A stretch of 64,000 nucleotides of DNA, taken from contig NZ_JAERQJ010000002.1 in NCBI RefSeq assembly GCF_016735115.1, positions 434,001 to 498,000 on the forward strand, given 5' to 3'. Source of the DNA: Aquimarina mytili (GTDB lineage Bacteria > Bacteroidota > Bacteroidia > Flavobacteriales > Flavobacteriaceae). The notes beneath the pieces are model-generated. The model saw nothing but the letters and a program-made list of their open reading frames with translations, did not search any database and was not told the origin of the DNA. How positions within the stretch are numbered: the first letter of the stretch is position 1; every line of letters begins with the position of its first letter. This document shows, one piece after another, positions 36,192 through 46,500 of this stretch. The translations under genes were made by a program, and so were the position numbers.

Positions 36192-37036
36192 TTCTCAAGT
36201 CTAATTCTGGCATTTAATACGCCTAATAATCTTTTACCTGTTTTAGTATCGTATTCTTTCTTTCTAAATTTTGTTATAGGTGATATCCCACTAATTACAT
36301 TTGTAATAAATAATTCATCTGCTTTTTGTAGTTCGAATGGAGAAATTGAGCCTTCCTCAACTTCAAACTCTGGTAATTTTTCAAGAATTCTTAATAATTG
36401 AGTTCTAAGTACACCCTTTAGACATCCATCAGAAATAGGAGGTGTTTTAATAAGGTTTCCTTTTACCAAAAACACATTACCATTTAATGATTCAATAATC
36501 ATTTTATTAGAATTCATTAAAATACAATTATCAAAACCATTTTCTTTCGCAAATATTCCTCCCAAAATATTGACCAGTTTGTTATTTGACTTAATGGTAG
36601 AAAGTAAATCTGTAGCTACATAATGGTCTTTAAATAGTGTAACCTCACATCTATTTTCTGAAATCGTATAGAACGATGAATCCAATCGAGAAACTGATAT
36701 ATTATATTCAATATCATTGGAAGATGGCGTATATAATCCACCAGATACTCTATGAACCATCAGTTTTATTCTTGCAGATGAATTTAATAATTCATTTTTT
36801 GTAATTAGATCGATTATTTCTTTCTCCAAAAATTCTGGAGTAAAATGCATCGGTATCCGCATTCTTAGAATACGCATCGAAGCCATTAACCTAAAGTAAT
36901 GATCTTCCCAAAATAAAATCTTTCCAGAGTTAACCCTAATAGTTTCAAATAGAGCATCACCATAAGCGTATCCCCTATTATTCAAAGCAATATTTGCTAA
37001 AGTATCTTCAAGTAATTTTCCGTTAATATTAACCAT
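36188..37036 (-). CDS. Class IV aminotransferase (PabC/IlvE-like)
   Basis: A 282-residue PLP-dependent fold-type IV enzyme. It has YGDALFETIRV (25-35), the PLP-binding Lys149 (STIKSNNKLVN), FDNCILMNSNKMIIESLNGNVF with the conserved Glu, and the KGVLRTQLL motif. Candidates are 4-amino-4-deoxychorismate lyase (folate synthesis), branched-chain aminotransferase or D-amino-acid transaminase; the compact length and ILRMRIP segment lean toward the PabC-like side. Substrate cannot be settled by sequence alone. The START-like gene lies 59 bp upstream. Confidence 0.87.
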   Translation of the reverse strand: MVNINGKLLEDTLANIALNNRGYAYGDALFETIRVNSGKILFWEDHYFRLMASMRILRMRIPMHFTPEFLEKEIIDLITKNELLNSSARIKLMVHRVSGGLYTPSSNDIEYNISVSRLDSSFYTISENRCEVTLFKDHYVATDLLSTIKSNNKLVNILGGIFAKENGFDNCILMNSNKMIIESLNGNVFLVKGNLIKTPPISDGCLKGVLRTQLLRILEKLPEFEVEEGSISPFELQKADELFITNVISGISPITKFRKKEYDTKTGKRLLGVLNARIRLEN

Positions 37037-37095
37037 AAAAAAAGTCCCATAAGTGTACTCTTATGGGAGAGATAAATTATTATACAAAAAAAGAA

Positions 37096-37488
37096 TTAAG
37101 CCGAACCTAAAACATGTTTCAGATTGCTTATCATATTATCCCAAAGCATCTTATTCTCGTCCATCTCATCATCTTCAGAATAATCGGTAACCATAAGAGA
37201 AACGTCTTTTGTTATCTCATCTACCTGAATTCGCATTTCGAAAAAATAATCATTACCGTCATCTTCATCTGCTACCCATCTAAATTTAATACGCTCTCCA
37301 CTTTTTTTACTTAAAAGTTTAGCTTCTTCTTCAGAGTCATCCCATATAAATGTAAACAACTCACCTCTAGAATTTACGTTATCTGCAAACCATTCAGAAA
37401 GCCCAGAAGGAGTAGAAATATATTGATATAATAGTTGTGGCGAAGATTGAACCACGAACTCAAGTTCATATTTTGTTTTTTCAGACAT
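37096..37488 (-). CDS. START-like (SRPBCC/AHSA1-type) domain protein
   Basis: A 130-residue helix-grip protein: long opening strand KYELEFVVQSSPQLLYQYIS, SGLSEWFADNV (about 28-38), central strands with FIWDDSEEEAKL and IKFRWVADEDD, and a C-terminal amphipathic helix (NKMLWDNMISNLKHVLG). It is acidic in the loops. Such folds bind hydrophobic ligands or act as Hsp90-ATPase-like stimulators; the ligand is unknown. It is probably co-transcribed with the aminotransferase gene downstream of it. Confidence 0.85.
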   Translation of the reverse strand: MSEKTKYELEFVVQSSPQLLYQYISTPSGLSEWFADNVNSRGELFTFIWDDSEEEAKLLSKKSGERIKFRWVADEDDGNDYFFEMRIQVDEITKDVSLMVTDYSEDDEMDENKMLWDNMISNLKHVLGSA

Positions 37489-37573
37489 ATTATTAATTGT
37501 TGATAAGCCAATATATAGATTAATTGTCGACTTTAAAAGGACATTGAAAAAAAAATTAATTCTTCATTATTGT

Positions 37574-37603
37574 TTGCGACAATCCATTTTGTTTTTATAT
37601 TTG
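37574..37603 (+). promoter_or_regulatory. Promoter of tRNA-Met
   Basis: TTG at 37574-37576, 19 nt, then TATATTTG at 37596-37603: a perfect fit to the Bacteroidota TTG-N19-TAnnTTTG promoter. Predicted start near 37610, about 66 nt ahead of the tRNA. Confidence 0.8.
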
Positions 37604-37675
37604 CACCCGCCTAAGGGATATATGTCAGTATTAATTTTTAATTAAACAGATCATATTTCTAATAAAGCAAAAAAT

Positions 37676-37749
37676 GGCGAGGTAGCTCAGCTGGTTAGAG
37701 CGTCGGATTCATAACCCGGAGGCCGGGGGTTCAAGTCCCCCTCTCGCTA
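37676..37749 (+). tRNA. tRNA-Met (anticodon CAT)
   Basis: A complete 74-nt cloverleaf. Acceptor strands are 37676-37682 and 37742-37748, D arm GCTC/GAGC, anticodon CAT at 37710-37712 in loop TTCATAA, T arm GGGGG/CCCCC around TTCAAGT, discriminator A at 37749. CCA is not encoded. The C11-G24 pair in the D stem marks it as elongator rather than initiator tRNA. Odd points are a G1-U72 end pair and an A31-C39 mismatch closing the anticodon stem. A CAT-anticodon tRNA converted to tRNA-Ile by lysidine is not excluded. Confidence 0.93.
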
Positions 37750-37753
37750 CAAT

Positions 37754-37784
37754 AAAAAAGGTTGTCTAAAAGACAACCTTTTTT
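37754..37784 (+). terminator. Intrinsic terminator after tRNA-Met
   Basis: AAAAAAGGTTGTCT and AGACAACCTTTTTT pair around an AAA loop, with a long T tract, 4 bp beyond the tRNA. The A run on the left side means it may also stop minus-strand transcription from the next gene (ending at 37812). Confidence 0.92.
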
Positions 37785-37811
37785 ATTTAATATAGTAAAT
37801 ATTGTATTTAT

Positions 37812-40187
37812 TTACTCCTTCAATAGTTTATGGAACATATCCGCCAGACGTATTTCAATAAATTTAATGATATGATCTTCAGATTTTTCATTTTGATACA
37901 TTGAGAAGACTTTTGATGCATTTCGTTTTTTAAGTGCTTTGAGGTCTCCTTCCGGACTTTTGATATCAAAAGAAGTTAAATCCCATTTGATCAACGAGTT
38001 TAAAAGTAATGTATGCGACTCGTATCGTTTTTCGAGTACTTTTTGTCTTTCGAGATCTTCGTCATTTTTCTCTTCTGCACTATTAATCTTAGCACTTAAG
38101 ACTGTAAACTCATCTCGTATTTGTCGATCAATCTCTCTAGCTTCTTGTACAAGTTTCAGATAAGCTTCATAGAGTTTTTCATTGTAAAATTCGGCAAAGT
38201 CAAAATAGGCATCCATAGCCTTTAGATAGCTAATTCCGATTTCTTTATATACTCGCTTATCTTTTTCTTCTGTTTCTTTAAGTTGCTCTCCTAATTCGCT
38301 TAACTCTCCTTTTTGATCTTTAATAATATGAGCAAAGCCTTCTTTTTCGGGTAGCGCTAATAATTGTGGTGTAATATCTTTTGGCAAACCTTCAAAACGA
38401 TACTTTCTATATTGAATTTTAATAGAATCATTATCTTCTTTTGGTTTTTTAGGTTTTCTTTTGAAGTTAATTTTAGGTTTTTTAAGTCCAAATGCATAGT
38501 TGTATCCAAAGGTAGCCGTAAACTCGCTTAAATCTCCATTACTTCCACCACTTCTGAACAATTGTACTCCATTAAGATTAAAATTATGTCTTTCTTTTAA
38601 TGTATAGGTTATAGCACCTCTTAGATTAGCAATATTTGTTTTTGCCGTACTACTATTTGAAGTATTGTATCCTGCGGAAAGTCTTGTATTTAATGTTTTT
38701 TCAAAATATCGTTTCCCAATGCTTACCGTTGGCCCCCAGGTAGTAGCTTCTTCGCGACCAATGGTATTATATGTACCATTTACCGATGTACTGATACTGA
38801 GGTTTCTTTCTGAAAAATCAATAGTATGCCCTAAATTCATATTATGAAAAGTAGAAGCATCTCCAAGCCTAACAATTCCTCCTTGTTCATTTGCTACATC
38901 GTTTAAAGCGTAATTAAGTGTAAGATTTTGACGAGATGTTTCTTTTTGAGAAAGTGTATAACTAATCGTCATTGTAGCCGTTTGAGATAATTGTCTATAG
39001 TCTAACTCTTCTATCTGTTCATCAAGTAAATCGGCATCATTAATCTCATCAAATTGATTCGGTTTTATATTGGTAAAGGTTGTAAAATTAGAATATGACC
39101 CTGCTATATTAAGCCTTTCTGACACAGCCAAAGTAGCATTTAATGATCCAATTGTTCGGTTGGTATTATTAGCCTTTAAGTTATCCAGGTCATCTCTTTG
39201 GTAACCGATATTAATTGCCAAAGTTAATTTATCTTTAAAAAATGTATTCGACACATCGAGCGTAATATTTTCGAAATCATTATTAAAGAAATACGCTCCC
39301 AGGGTTTCGTATCCCGGGTCTATGCGTTCATAACCGAGGCCAAGATTTACTCTTCCGATGGCATATCCCAATCGAGTACGTAGGGCATTATAATATTCTG
39401 TAGAAGCGCGATTGTTAAAAAAAGCGGCAATTGGCGAAACTTCTGAAAGATCAGTTTCTTCTGATCTAGTATCTTTTGTAATCGCAGTTGCTGCATATTC
39501 TGCTTGCAAACTAAAACTTCTTCCCAATTTTACTTCACCTTCTAAACTTATTACTAAATTTTCTTGTGGTAAAACTCCTTTAGCTTCAGGAATAGAATCT
39601 ATCGAAGTCTGATCATCTTTAGCATAAAAACCAATCACTCCAATCTTATATCGTTCTTTTTCAAAACTAGTTTTGAGTCCATATCCCATTCGGTTAAAAG
39701 CAGGAATTGTTCTAGGGTCATCATCATCGTTAGTTGCCTTGAGTAATCGCCCAGCCATTGCACTAACTTTTAGTGGCCCTGGTGGTGTGAGATCTACTCC
39801 TCCTCCTGTAAACTGATGACCATTTAATGTATATGGAGAAAAAGTCATATTTACATTACCAATATGACCAGTAATCCATTTATATTTAGGATGAAGACTT
39901 ATACGATTAAAATCAAAGGGTAATTGATACCCTAAATCTTCTCCCTGATTAGAGAAACTATACGATATCGGAATAGAAAAACTATAAATACTTACGTTTA
40001 ATGCTCCTTGTAAAAAATAAGTAAATGGTTCTCGGCTATTATTTTGATTGGATGTATAATATACTCCATTTGCAGAAACTTGCCCACTAATTTTAAAGGG
40101 TTTGCTTTGAGTAATAGTCTCGTAGTCCAGCGTTTGGCTGAGAGATATAAGAGGTAATAATAAGAATACTAGTAGTAGTTTTCTCAA
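37812..40187 (-). CDS. Outer-membrane beta-barrel protein with C-terminal helical domain
   Basis: A 791-residue exported protein. The signal peptide MRKLLLVFLLLPLISLSQ is followed by about 550 residues of alternating amphipathic strands with many aromatic-ended turns (for example LSLEGEVKLGRSFSLQAEYAAT, YYNALRTRLGYAIGRVNLGLGYERI), as in large barrels. From about 570 a basic linker (NFKRKPKKPKEDND) leads to roughly 200 residues of charged, coiled-coil-like helices. No TonB plug or T9SS sorting domain is seen. The start codon is TTG; no in-frame ATG would give a signal peptide. Function unknown; the helical part presumably lies in the periplasm. Confidence 0.75.
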   Translation of the reverse strand: MRKLLLVFLLLPLISLSQTLDYETITQSKPFKISGQVSANGVYYTSNQNNSREPFTYFLQGALNVSIYSFSIPISYSFSNQGEDLGYQLPFDFNRISLHPKYKWITGHIGNVNMTFSPYTLNGHQFTGGGVDLTPPGPLKVSAMAGRLLKATNDDDDPRTIPAFNRMGYGLKTSFEKERYKIGVIGFYAKDDQTSIDSIPEAKGVLPQENLVISLEGEVKLGRSFSLQAEYAATAITKDTRSEETDLSEVSPIAAFFNNRASTEYYNALRTRLGYAIGRVNLGLGYERIDPGYETLGAYFFNNDFENITLDVSNTFFKDKLTLAINIGYQRDDLDNLKANNTNRTIGSLNATLAVSERLNIAGSYSNFTTFTNIKPNQFDEINDADLLDEQIEELDYRQLSQTATMTISYTLSQKETSRQNLTLNYALNDVANEQGGIVRLGDASTFHNMNLGHTIDFSERNLSISTSVNGTYNTIGREEATTWGPTVSIGKRYFEKTLNTRLSAGYNTSNSSTAKTNIANLRGAITYTLKERHNFNLNGVQLFRSGGSNGDLSEFTATFGYNYAFGLKKPKINFKRKPKKPKEDNDSIKIQYRKYRFEGLPKDITPQLLALPEKEGFAHIIKDQKGELSELGEQLKETEEKDKRVYKEIGISYLKAMDAYFDFAEFYNEKLYEAYLKLVQEAREIDRQIRDEFTVLSAKINSAEEKNDEDLERQKVLEKRYESHTLLLNSLIKWDLTSFDIKSPEGDLKALKKRNASKVFSMYQNEKSEDHIIKFIEIRLADMFHKLLKE

Positions 40188-40302
40188 ATGCTTTGCATTA
40201 GTAGGTTTTAATCAAAAAGGCTATACTCTGTTTTCCCCTCAACTTCTTAATACTAAAGAAATTGAACGCGCGAAATAACAAAAAATTAAGGAGATTTCAA
40301 AG

Positions 40303-40332
40303 AAAAAACCACTCTAAATAGAGTGGTTTTTT
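40303..40332. terminator. Bidirectional terminator
   Basis: AAAAAACCACTCT and AGAGTGGTTTTTT form a stem of about 13 bp around a 4-nt loop, with A and T runs on both sides. It lies 33 bp past the stop of the minus-strand gene at 40365 and separates it from the following barrel gene. Confidence 0.88.
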
Positions 40333-40364
40333 GTCTGTTTTTGCTATTGAAATATAGTGTTCCC

Positions 40365-42143
40365 TTAGTAGGCTACTTTAACAATTGCGGCTTTATCCAG
40401 TATTTTCTCACCGGTCTGAGCCTTAGTGTAATATTGGTGAAGAATGTAAAGCTCTTTTTTATCTTCATTAACTAATGCAAAATCATGCATATAACTTCCA
40501 AAATAAAGTTTTGAGGATGATTTCTTTCCATACTCAGTTTCTAGACTGATAGTAGCAACCCCTTCATCCGGAGTAATAGTAGTAAGAAAGTATCTACCTG
40601 CTCTTTCGGCCAACATTACATATCTATTATTTGTTAATTCTATGTCTTGAAAACTAAAGCTTTCTCTTTCATTAAAAGATGAATGTAAGGCTCCAAACTT
40701 AATAGGCTTAAATGTACCATCAAGCAATGTAAAGTTATATCCTTTATAGTTTGTTACTTTTTGTGGCAAAGAACTATTTGGATCACTAGAAGGCACGGTT
40801 GTATTTTCAATATTATCTTTACGTATTACATAATATTCTCCCATTTTATCAATTGAATTGAAATCTACAAGATAATTGTAGTAATTTCTTTTAGTCTCGC
40901 CTTCTACTTTGAAAAAATCTTCTGATGTTTCTACATTTAAAACCCCATCCTTGTTAAGAGTAAATATTTCAAACGTGCTGCTTAATAATGATAATTGATG
41001 ATTGTTTACAATTTTTAATGTATTATCACCTTGATCAATCAGTAATATTGGTGACACTACGCGTTTATACTTCTTTTCGGTACCGTGAGAAAACTTGGTT
41101 TGAACCTTGATGTTTCCGGAAGCATCTGTATATAGCATATCAAAATCTGTTTTTGTATACGTTTCAGATTTTTTCCCTTTTTTATGGTATCCAAAAACAG
41201 TAACAAAGCCTGTTGGTTCTAGATTTTTGTTGTATACAACTTTACTTGTTACTTTAGGCTTTCTAGGTGTATCAAATGTAAAAGATTGAATTTTTGTTTC
41301 TTGAGTTTCTTCATTAAAAGATAACATCTTATAATCAGAATCATCTTTCTCTTTTACAAACCAAACAATATGATTTTTACCTATAGCATTATCGCTATCT
41401 CTTACGACTTCATATCCATCTAATTCTGGATTATCTTTAAGATTAATTAGATCTTTCTTTTCAGTCTCGCTCATGTATCCTTTAAAAGGTACATATCTAA
41501 AAAAGGCCTTACGGGATATCATCCAGGGTTTTATATTTTTTAAACCCAATAAGCCTTCTCCTTTAAACTTCATCTCTGTCAATGATAACAGTTCTTTATC
41601 TAATTGAGGAGCATACTTATAAGCGGTATTAAGATCATTATAGTGATACTCTAACCCCGTACCTGTTTCAAAACCTGTAATATCAATAACATTTTCTTTA
41701 GGTCTAAAAAACACTTTTTTCCCTTCCGGAAGTTCTTCTATTTTATGAAATAAGTTTCGCTTGGTTTCTGTCGCTGTAAGATCTTGAGTAGATACCACAC
41801 CCTCCATAACTACGGGTATAGTCGTATCATTATACATATTATCTTTTGCCATAGAAGAGAACATTTTTCCAAAAAAGCCTTTGCTATCATGCTCTCTTTT
41901 GGCTGCTTCCATTTCTTCTACGCTACTTATAAATTGTGACCCTCTGACATGGCTATAAGCATATAAATAGATTTTATTTTCTTCTTTATCCAACGCCCAA
42001 TTAAGCATATGGGCACCCCCTAACTTACCTATATTAGGAATATCAAGTAGTACAGAATCTTTAATAGCACCCTGGCTTATTGATAGGTTGCTATAACATA
42101 GAAAAATAGTAGATAGTAGTATTTTTAGAAAATTGGGGTTCAT
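40365..42143 (-). CDS. Secreted hypothetical protein, beta-rich
   Basis: A 592-residue protein with a Sec signal (MNPNFLKILLSTIFLCYSNLSISQ) and no membrane anchor, lipobox or T9SS sorting domain. It consists of short repeated beta-strand stretches with aromatic and Gly-Lys turns (KEENKIYLYAYSH, DYKMLSFNEETQETKIQSFTF, KLYFGSYMHDFALVNEDKKELYILHQYY), consistent with a beta-propeller-like fold of six to seven blades, but no known domain was recognised. It is probably periplasmic or outer-membrane associated. It is separated by 172 bp from the next gene upstream and followed by a strong terminator. Confidence 0.65.
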   Translation of the reverse strand: MNPNFLKILLSTIFLCYSNLSISQGAIKDSVLLDIPNIGKLGGAHMLNWALDKEENKIYLYAYSHVRGSQFISSVEEMEAAKREHDSKGFFGKMFSSMAKDNMYNDTTIPVVMEGVVSTQDLTATETKRNLFHKIEELPEGKKVFFRPKENVIDITGFETGTGLEYHYNDLNTAYKYAPQLDKELLSLTEMKFKGEGLLGLKNIKPWMISRKAFFRYVPFKGYMSETEKKDLINLKDNPELDGYEVVRDSDNAIGKNHIVWFVKEKDDSDYKMLSFNEETQETKIQSFTFDTPRKPKVTSKVVYNKNLEPTGFVTVFGYHKKGKKSETYTKTDFDMLYTDASGNIKVQTKFSHGTEKKYKRVVSPILLIDQGDNTLKIVNNHQLSLLSSTFEIFTLNKDGVLNVETSEDFFKVEGETKRNYYNYLVDFNSIDKMGEYYVIRKDNIENTTVPSSDPNSSLPQKVTNYKGYNFTLLDGTFKPIKFGALHSSFNERESFSFQDIELTNNRYVMLAERAGRYFLTTITPDEGVATISLETEYGKKSSSKLYFGSYMHDFALVNEDKKELYILHQYYTKAQTGEKILDKAAIVKVAY

Positions 42144-42314
42144 TATTGTTTATTTAAGTTATTTGAAGTTGCTAATTTAGGTAATTTTGGGACGACTTTG
42201 AGATAATAATCACTTTGAAAAAAGATTCTTTGATTAGAATTAAAGACAAATCTTGATATAAGATTATTACACTATTCTTGTAAAACTAGTTCGGTTGTAT
42301 AATTATCATTAGAA

Positions 42315-42962
42315 TTATTTTTCTGACTTTTCCTTTTTACCTAATAGAAATTTGATTCCTTTAATTTTATTTTCTGCGGTATTTGGCATTTCGGGTAATT
42401 TACCGGTTTTCTTAAACGTATTGTAATTTTTATAGAACATAATTGAACCAACCACAAAGCTAGCTACTCCTAGTAATATTATTATAATGCTCAAGATAAC
42501 AAGTACAACAATCCTAATACTAGATTCTGGGGCTCCGATTATATAGGTATTGTCTATTATTAATTTTTCTAATAATCTTTTATTATCAAACTTGGCTTGT
42601 ACTTGGCCTAACTCTACTAGTTTCTCATTCGAAATCACAATAGGCAAAAAATCTTCTGGCGAAGTATCTGTGATTAGTTTTTTATCCTTAAAAAATTTAA
42701 ATAGTCCAAGATGAGTTTTCTCTGTGGTATTAAATACTCTCTGAAATCTTTCTCCATTAAAAAAATTTCCCTCTAGTTTAATATATTTTGTGGTATTTTC
42801 ATTCAAAAAATCAGCCTCTAAACTTCCTAATTCGCGAGTCTCTAAAGTTTCATTCTTAGACTCCATAGCAGTTTTATATATTAATGGCCCTGCAATAAAA
42901 GTAGCACTAAGACTTACAGCCAAGAAAAAGCTAAATTTTAATGTATAATCCAGAAGTTTCAT
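42315..42962 (-). CDS. Two-TM hypothetical membrane protein
   Basis: A 215-residue membrane protein. It has an N-terminal transmembrane helix (LKFSFFLAVSLSATFIAGPLIY, about 8-29) and a second long one near residues 150-175 (RIVVLVILSIIIILLGVASFVVGSIMF). Between them lies an extracytoplasmic domain of about 115 residues, and a basic cytoplasmic tail (NKIKGIKFLLGKKEKSEK) follows. No family recognised. It lies 102 bp downstream of the candidate immunity gene on the same strand, so it could be part of that operon, perhaps as a second immunity or accessory protein, but it may also be unrelated. Confidence 0.6.
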   Translation of the reverse strand: MKLLDYTLKFSFFLAVSLSATFIAGPLIYKTAMESKNETLETRELGSLEADFLNENTTKYIKLEGNFFNGERFQRVFNTTEKTHLGLFKFFKDKKLITDTSPEDFLPIVISNEKLVELGQVQAKFDNKRLLEKLIIDNTYIIGAPESSIRIVVLVILSIIIILLGVASFVVGSIMFYKNYNTFKKTGKLPEMPNTAENKIKGIKFLLGKKEKSEK

Positions 42963-43063
42963 TATATCGAAAATTAAAATATGATTCCTTTTTATGAATA
43001 TTTAAAGATATCTAAATCCATAAAAACAAAGCATTATTTTTCATAACTAATACTTATTAATGA

Positions 43064-43513
43064 TTATGCGCAAGGATCCTCATATATTTTCAATTTCAGT
43101 TTATCTAAACTATCATTCATAAGATTCATCCAATTTAATCCTAATACTTTATTCTCTTTATTTATTTCTAAAACCTTCATCGCATATTCATAAAGGATTT
43201 TGAGGAATAATTTTTCTTTTAATATAACATTATCAAAAAGGCTATGAACTATTCTTACTTCATCAATCTCAAAATCATTACCTGTAGCAAAATCGCCCCC
43301 ATCTAAATTAGAGTATGTTTCTAAATAACATAACTCATCTCCTCCTCCTCCTTCAGAATTTAACAAACTTGTAATAAAACTTGGTAAGCTCTTTAAAGAA
43401 GTTCCCAATAAAAAAAATCGCAAAGAATCCATTTCATGAGAAAATACAATATCAAATCCTCCTGAAACTTCTTTTGAATTTTCTATAAATTTCCAAGTTA
43501 ATTCTTTCATCAT
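43064..43513 (-). CDS. Candidate immunity protein of the TANFOR-linked toxin
   Basis: A 149-residue cytoplasmic, acidic protein without signal peptide. Segments include LTWKFIENSKEVSGGFDIVFSHEMDSLRFFLLG, a glycine-rich loop (NSEGGGGDELCY) and C-terminal helices. No known immunity family could be named. The call rests on position: its start ATG overlaps the toxin stop codon in an ATGA, a 4-nt overlap typical of toxin-immunity pairs, and its small, acidic, cytosolic character. It could equally be an accessory protein. An in-frame second ATG at 43510 is also available. Confidence 0.55.
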   Translation of the reverse strand: MMKELTWKFIENSKEVSGGFDIVFSHEMDSLRFFLLGTSLKSLPSFITSLLNSEGGGGDELCYLETYSNLDGGDFATGNDFEIDEVRIVHSLFDNVILKEKLFLKILYEYAMKVLEINKENKVLGLNWMNLMNDSLDKLKLKIYEDPCA

Positions 43514-46500
43514 TTAAAATAAAATGTTTCTATTACCCCATTTCTAAACCATCCTTCAATTTCATACCCCTCTGTTGTATTACCATTAAATTTCGTAGGA
43601 ACGGTACCTCCGTTTTTATTTGCCGCGTCTTGAACAGCTTCTTTAATTGCTTTTTCTAACTTAGCATCTGTCCAAACAGATGGATCGTATAAAGTTTTTT
43701 CAAAATGTTTAGTTGATGATTTACCCTTTGTATTACCTGTAGTATATCCTTTGTTTACATTTACTCCATTCACATTTTCAACCAATCTACCATCAGTTGA
43801 AGGTACTCTATACTCTATAGCTTTAACACCTGGTACCGAATGGCTTTTTTCAGCCATAATTATTACTTCTTCGACTTCATCAAGTTTTTTACCAGCAGCT
43901 ACATTATAATTAGCATTGTTTACAGCATTGACCTGTCTAAGCTTATTAAATTCATTAATATCATGACATCCTACAATATCTCTTCTTGCTAAATCACTCA
44001 AATCTCTATACTTAACATGCTTTATAGCACCAGGGACATCCATTTGAGAAAAATCTAACCCTTTATTTACAGGTTTAAACCCAACTTCATCTCCACTTTT
44101 AAGTATATCATGACCATCAACTGGTTTCCCAACGGGCGTTCCATCCTCCAGGAACTTTTTCATTTCCAGTTTATCTTTTACAATTCTGGCAACTTCTTCA
44201 CTTTTACCATCTAACGCCCTTACTACCTTAACCTCGCCGGCTTTTATTCCACTAAATTTAAGAGGTAAAGATGATTCAAAAATCTCATCAACTTTGTTTA
44301 ATCCATTTATAAAATTCTGTATCGACTTGACTTTGGATCCTCCGTTAAAAATTTCTTCAAGACCATTAAAACCAGATTTTCCAGCATATTCAAATCTATC
44401 ACTGATTTTGGCAAGAACTTCAATATTTCCGTCTAAACGTCTAATATCTCTATGATTCCTTAAAATCTTCCATGCTTTAGCTAAATTAGGTTCTGCAACA
44501 AATTTTGCCACTTTACCAGCATTAGTAAAATCAAAATCTTTAGCAAATTTCTCAAGATCATCTCCTAATTCATCCAAATTCTTTAATAAATCAGGATTGT
44601 TATCTAAAGATTTTACCCAATCCTTGAAACTTTTGTTACTAACGGCAAAGTCGTCAATTTTAGATAACACCTTTGCCTGTGTATCTCCAACATTATCTAA
44701 TGCCTTAAGAGCATCTTCATACTCTTTTTTAACGTCTGGATTAGTTTTCGGATCTTTTATTTTTTTCTCAACATCTGATATATAATCAACAATTTCATCA
44801 TCAGTTAAAGGTTTTCCATCTTTCTTTACATCTAATTCTTCTAATATTTCTCTACGCTCTCTTTTACTTGCCTTTTTAAGATATGCTAGTCCTTTTGCTC
44901 CTCCTTTATTAATTAAATCATAACTAGTTTTAGCTGCGAATAAATATCCCACATAACCCCATTCTTTTGGCATGTTAACATTGGCCACTTTTAAACCTAA
45001 ATCTGTAACGGTATAAGTAAAATCAAGTAATGTATACCAATGCTTTCCAGCCATTGCTAGTTTAGTTCCTGCACTAGCTCCTCTAATAGCAGTTATTGCC
45101 GCAGCTCCTTCTCCAAACGTAGCTACAGTTATAATAATATTAAATGTATTCCATCCAAAATTACTCCACTGTTGTTCATATTTTTTTTGTTCTAAATAAT
45201 CTATAAAAATCGCAGGAACAACAATCATTTTTCCACATAATTCTCTTTCTCCTTCACCATCTTTACAAGCACTTGCAAAAGGTGAAACATCATTAAGGAC
45301 AGTAATTCCTACAAGATCAAACGGAGAACTACCATTTGGTAATAACTGTCTTTCTTTATTACAAACTTTTCTGTAAGTTCCAGTTTTTTCAACAAGAACT
45401 AGATCATATGAATCACAAGTTTTAATACCAACAGTATGATTTTTAGAGTTATAGTGATAGGTAAAATCATTATTATCAATAACAAAAGAAACTATAACAT
45501 AATCCTTTTGTTTTACGTCCCAAATTATTGAAGTTTTTACATCAAGATTTCCATTTGCCAATCTATTTTTAGCATCAGATAATCTTTTTATTTCGTTAAA
45601 AAAAACGGTATAAGAATCATCAGTATTTAAGAAATCTGACAATTTTTCTTTTAAATGATATAACAATGGATCTTCATCAATACTATAAAGCTCTGTAGAT
45701 TCTAAATGTTTAAAAAATTCGGTTGCCTCTTCATCTTTGACTGACTTAACTATTTTAGCAACTATAGCATCTTCATTATTACCAAACATATTATAAAGTC
45801 TCTTATTTAAAAGAACTTCTAACATTCTTAGTTTGGATCGTACGTGAAGAGACTTTAAATCAGCATCTGTTAGTGCATATGCTATTTCAAAAAGAACATC
45901 CCTATTATCATTTTTAAACAGCTCTTTATTATTGATAACTTCAGTTAACAGAAGCGTTAAATCTTCTTTGCTTAGCGATGTCAGCATTTTTTTAATCATG
46001 GAAACATCACTTTTTCCTGAGCTAAGAAAATCATCGGTAATAAATAAATTATGCTCAAAAATTGCAGATAATATTTTTATACGCTCGTCAATAGATAAGG
46101 TTTTTATAAACTCTTCGTTCAGATAATAAATTGCTGCATACAAATTTTCCTCTGAAGACTCTGTGTTTAATTGATTACCGTATGCATCTATTTTGTTATC
46201 TACTTTTTTTATAGCTTCAAGATATAATGCCAATGCATTATCCTGATCCCAAAAGGCATCCCTAGCTTTCTTGTACAAAGCTTTATCACTTAACCAAAAA
46301 ATGTTTTTTAGTTCCTTATCAGAATCATCTTGAATTTGCGCAACAAGCACGCTATAATCCACACCTGATTTGCTAGAACAACTATATTTACTAATAGCTC
46401 TTAAATTAGCATCATCATTATCATTTTTAACTAAATGATTGTAGGTATTATAGAATTTTTCCCCTTTAGGACATAAATCGCATGCTTCAGGAGACGGAAC

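Noticed and set aside
37676..37749. Initiator tRNA-fMet
   Set aside because: The D stem has C11-G24 and not the A11-U24 of initiators, and the anticodon stem lacks three clean G-C pairs at its end.
37812..40187. SusC/RagA-like TonB-dependent receptor
   Set aside because: No plug domain or TonB box was seen, and the 200-residue helical C-terminus is not typical.
42315..42962. Second immunity protein of the toxin module
   Set aside because: Only proximity supports this; the 102-bp gap and membrane topology do not, so it is listed as hypothetical.
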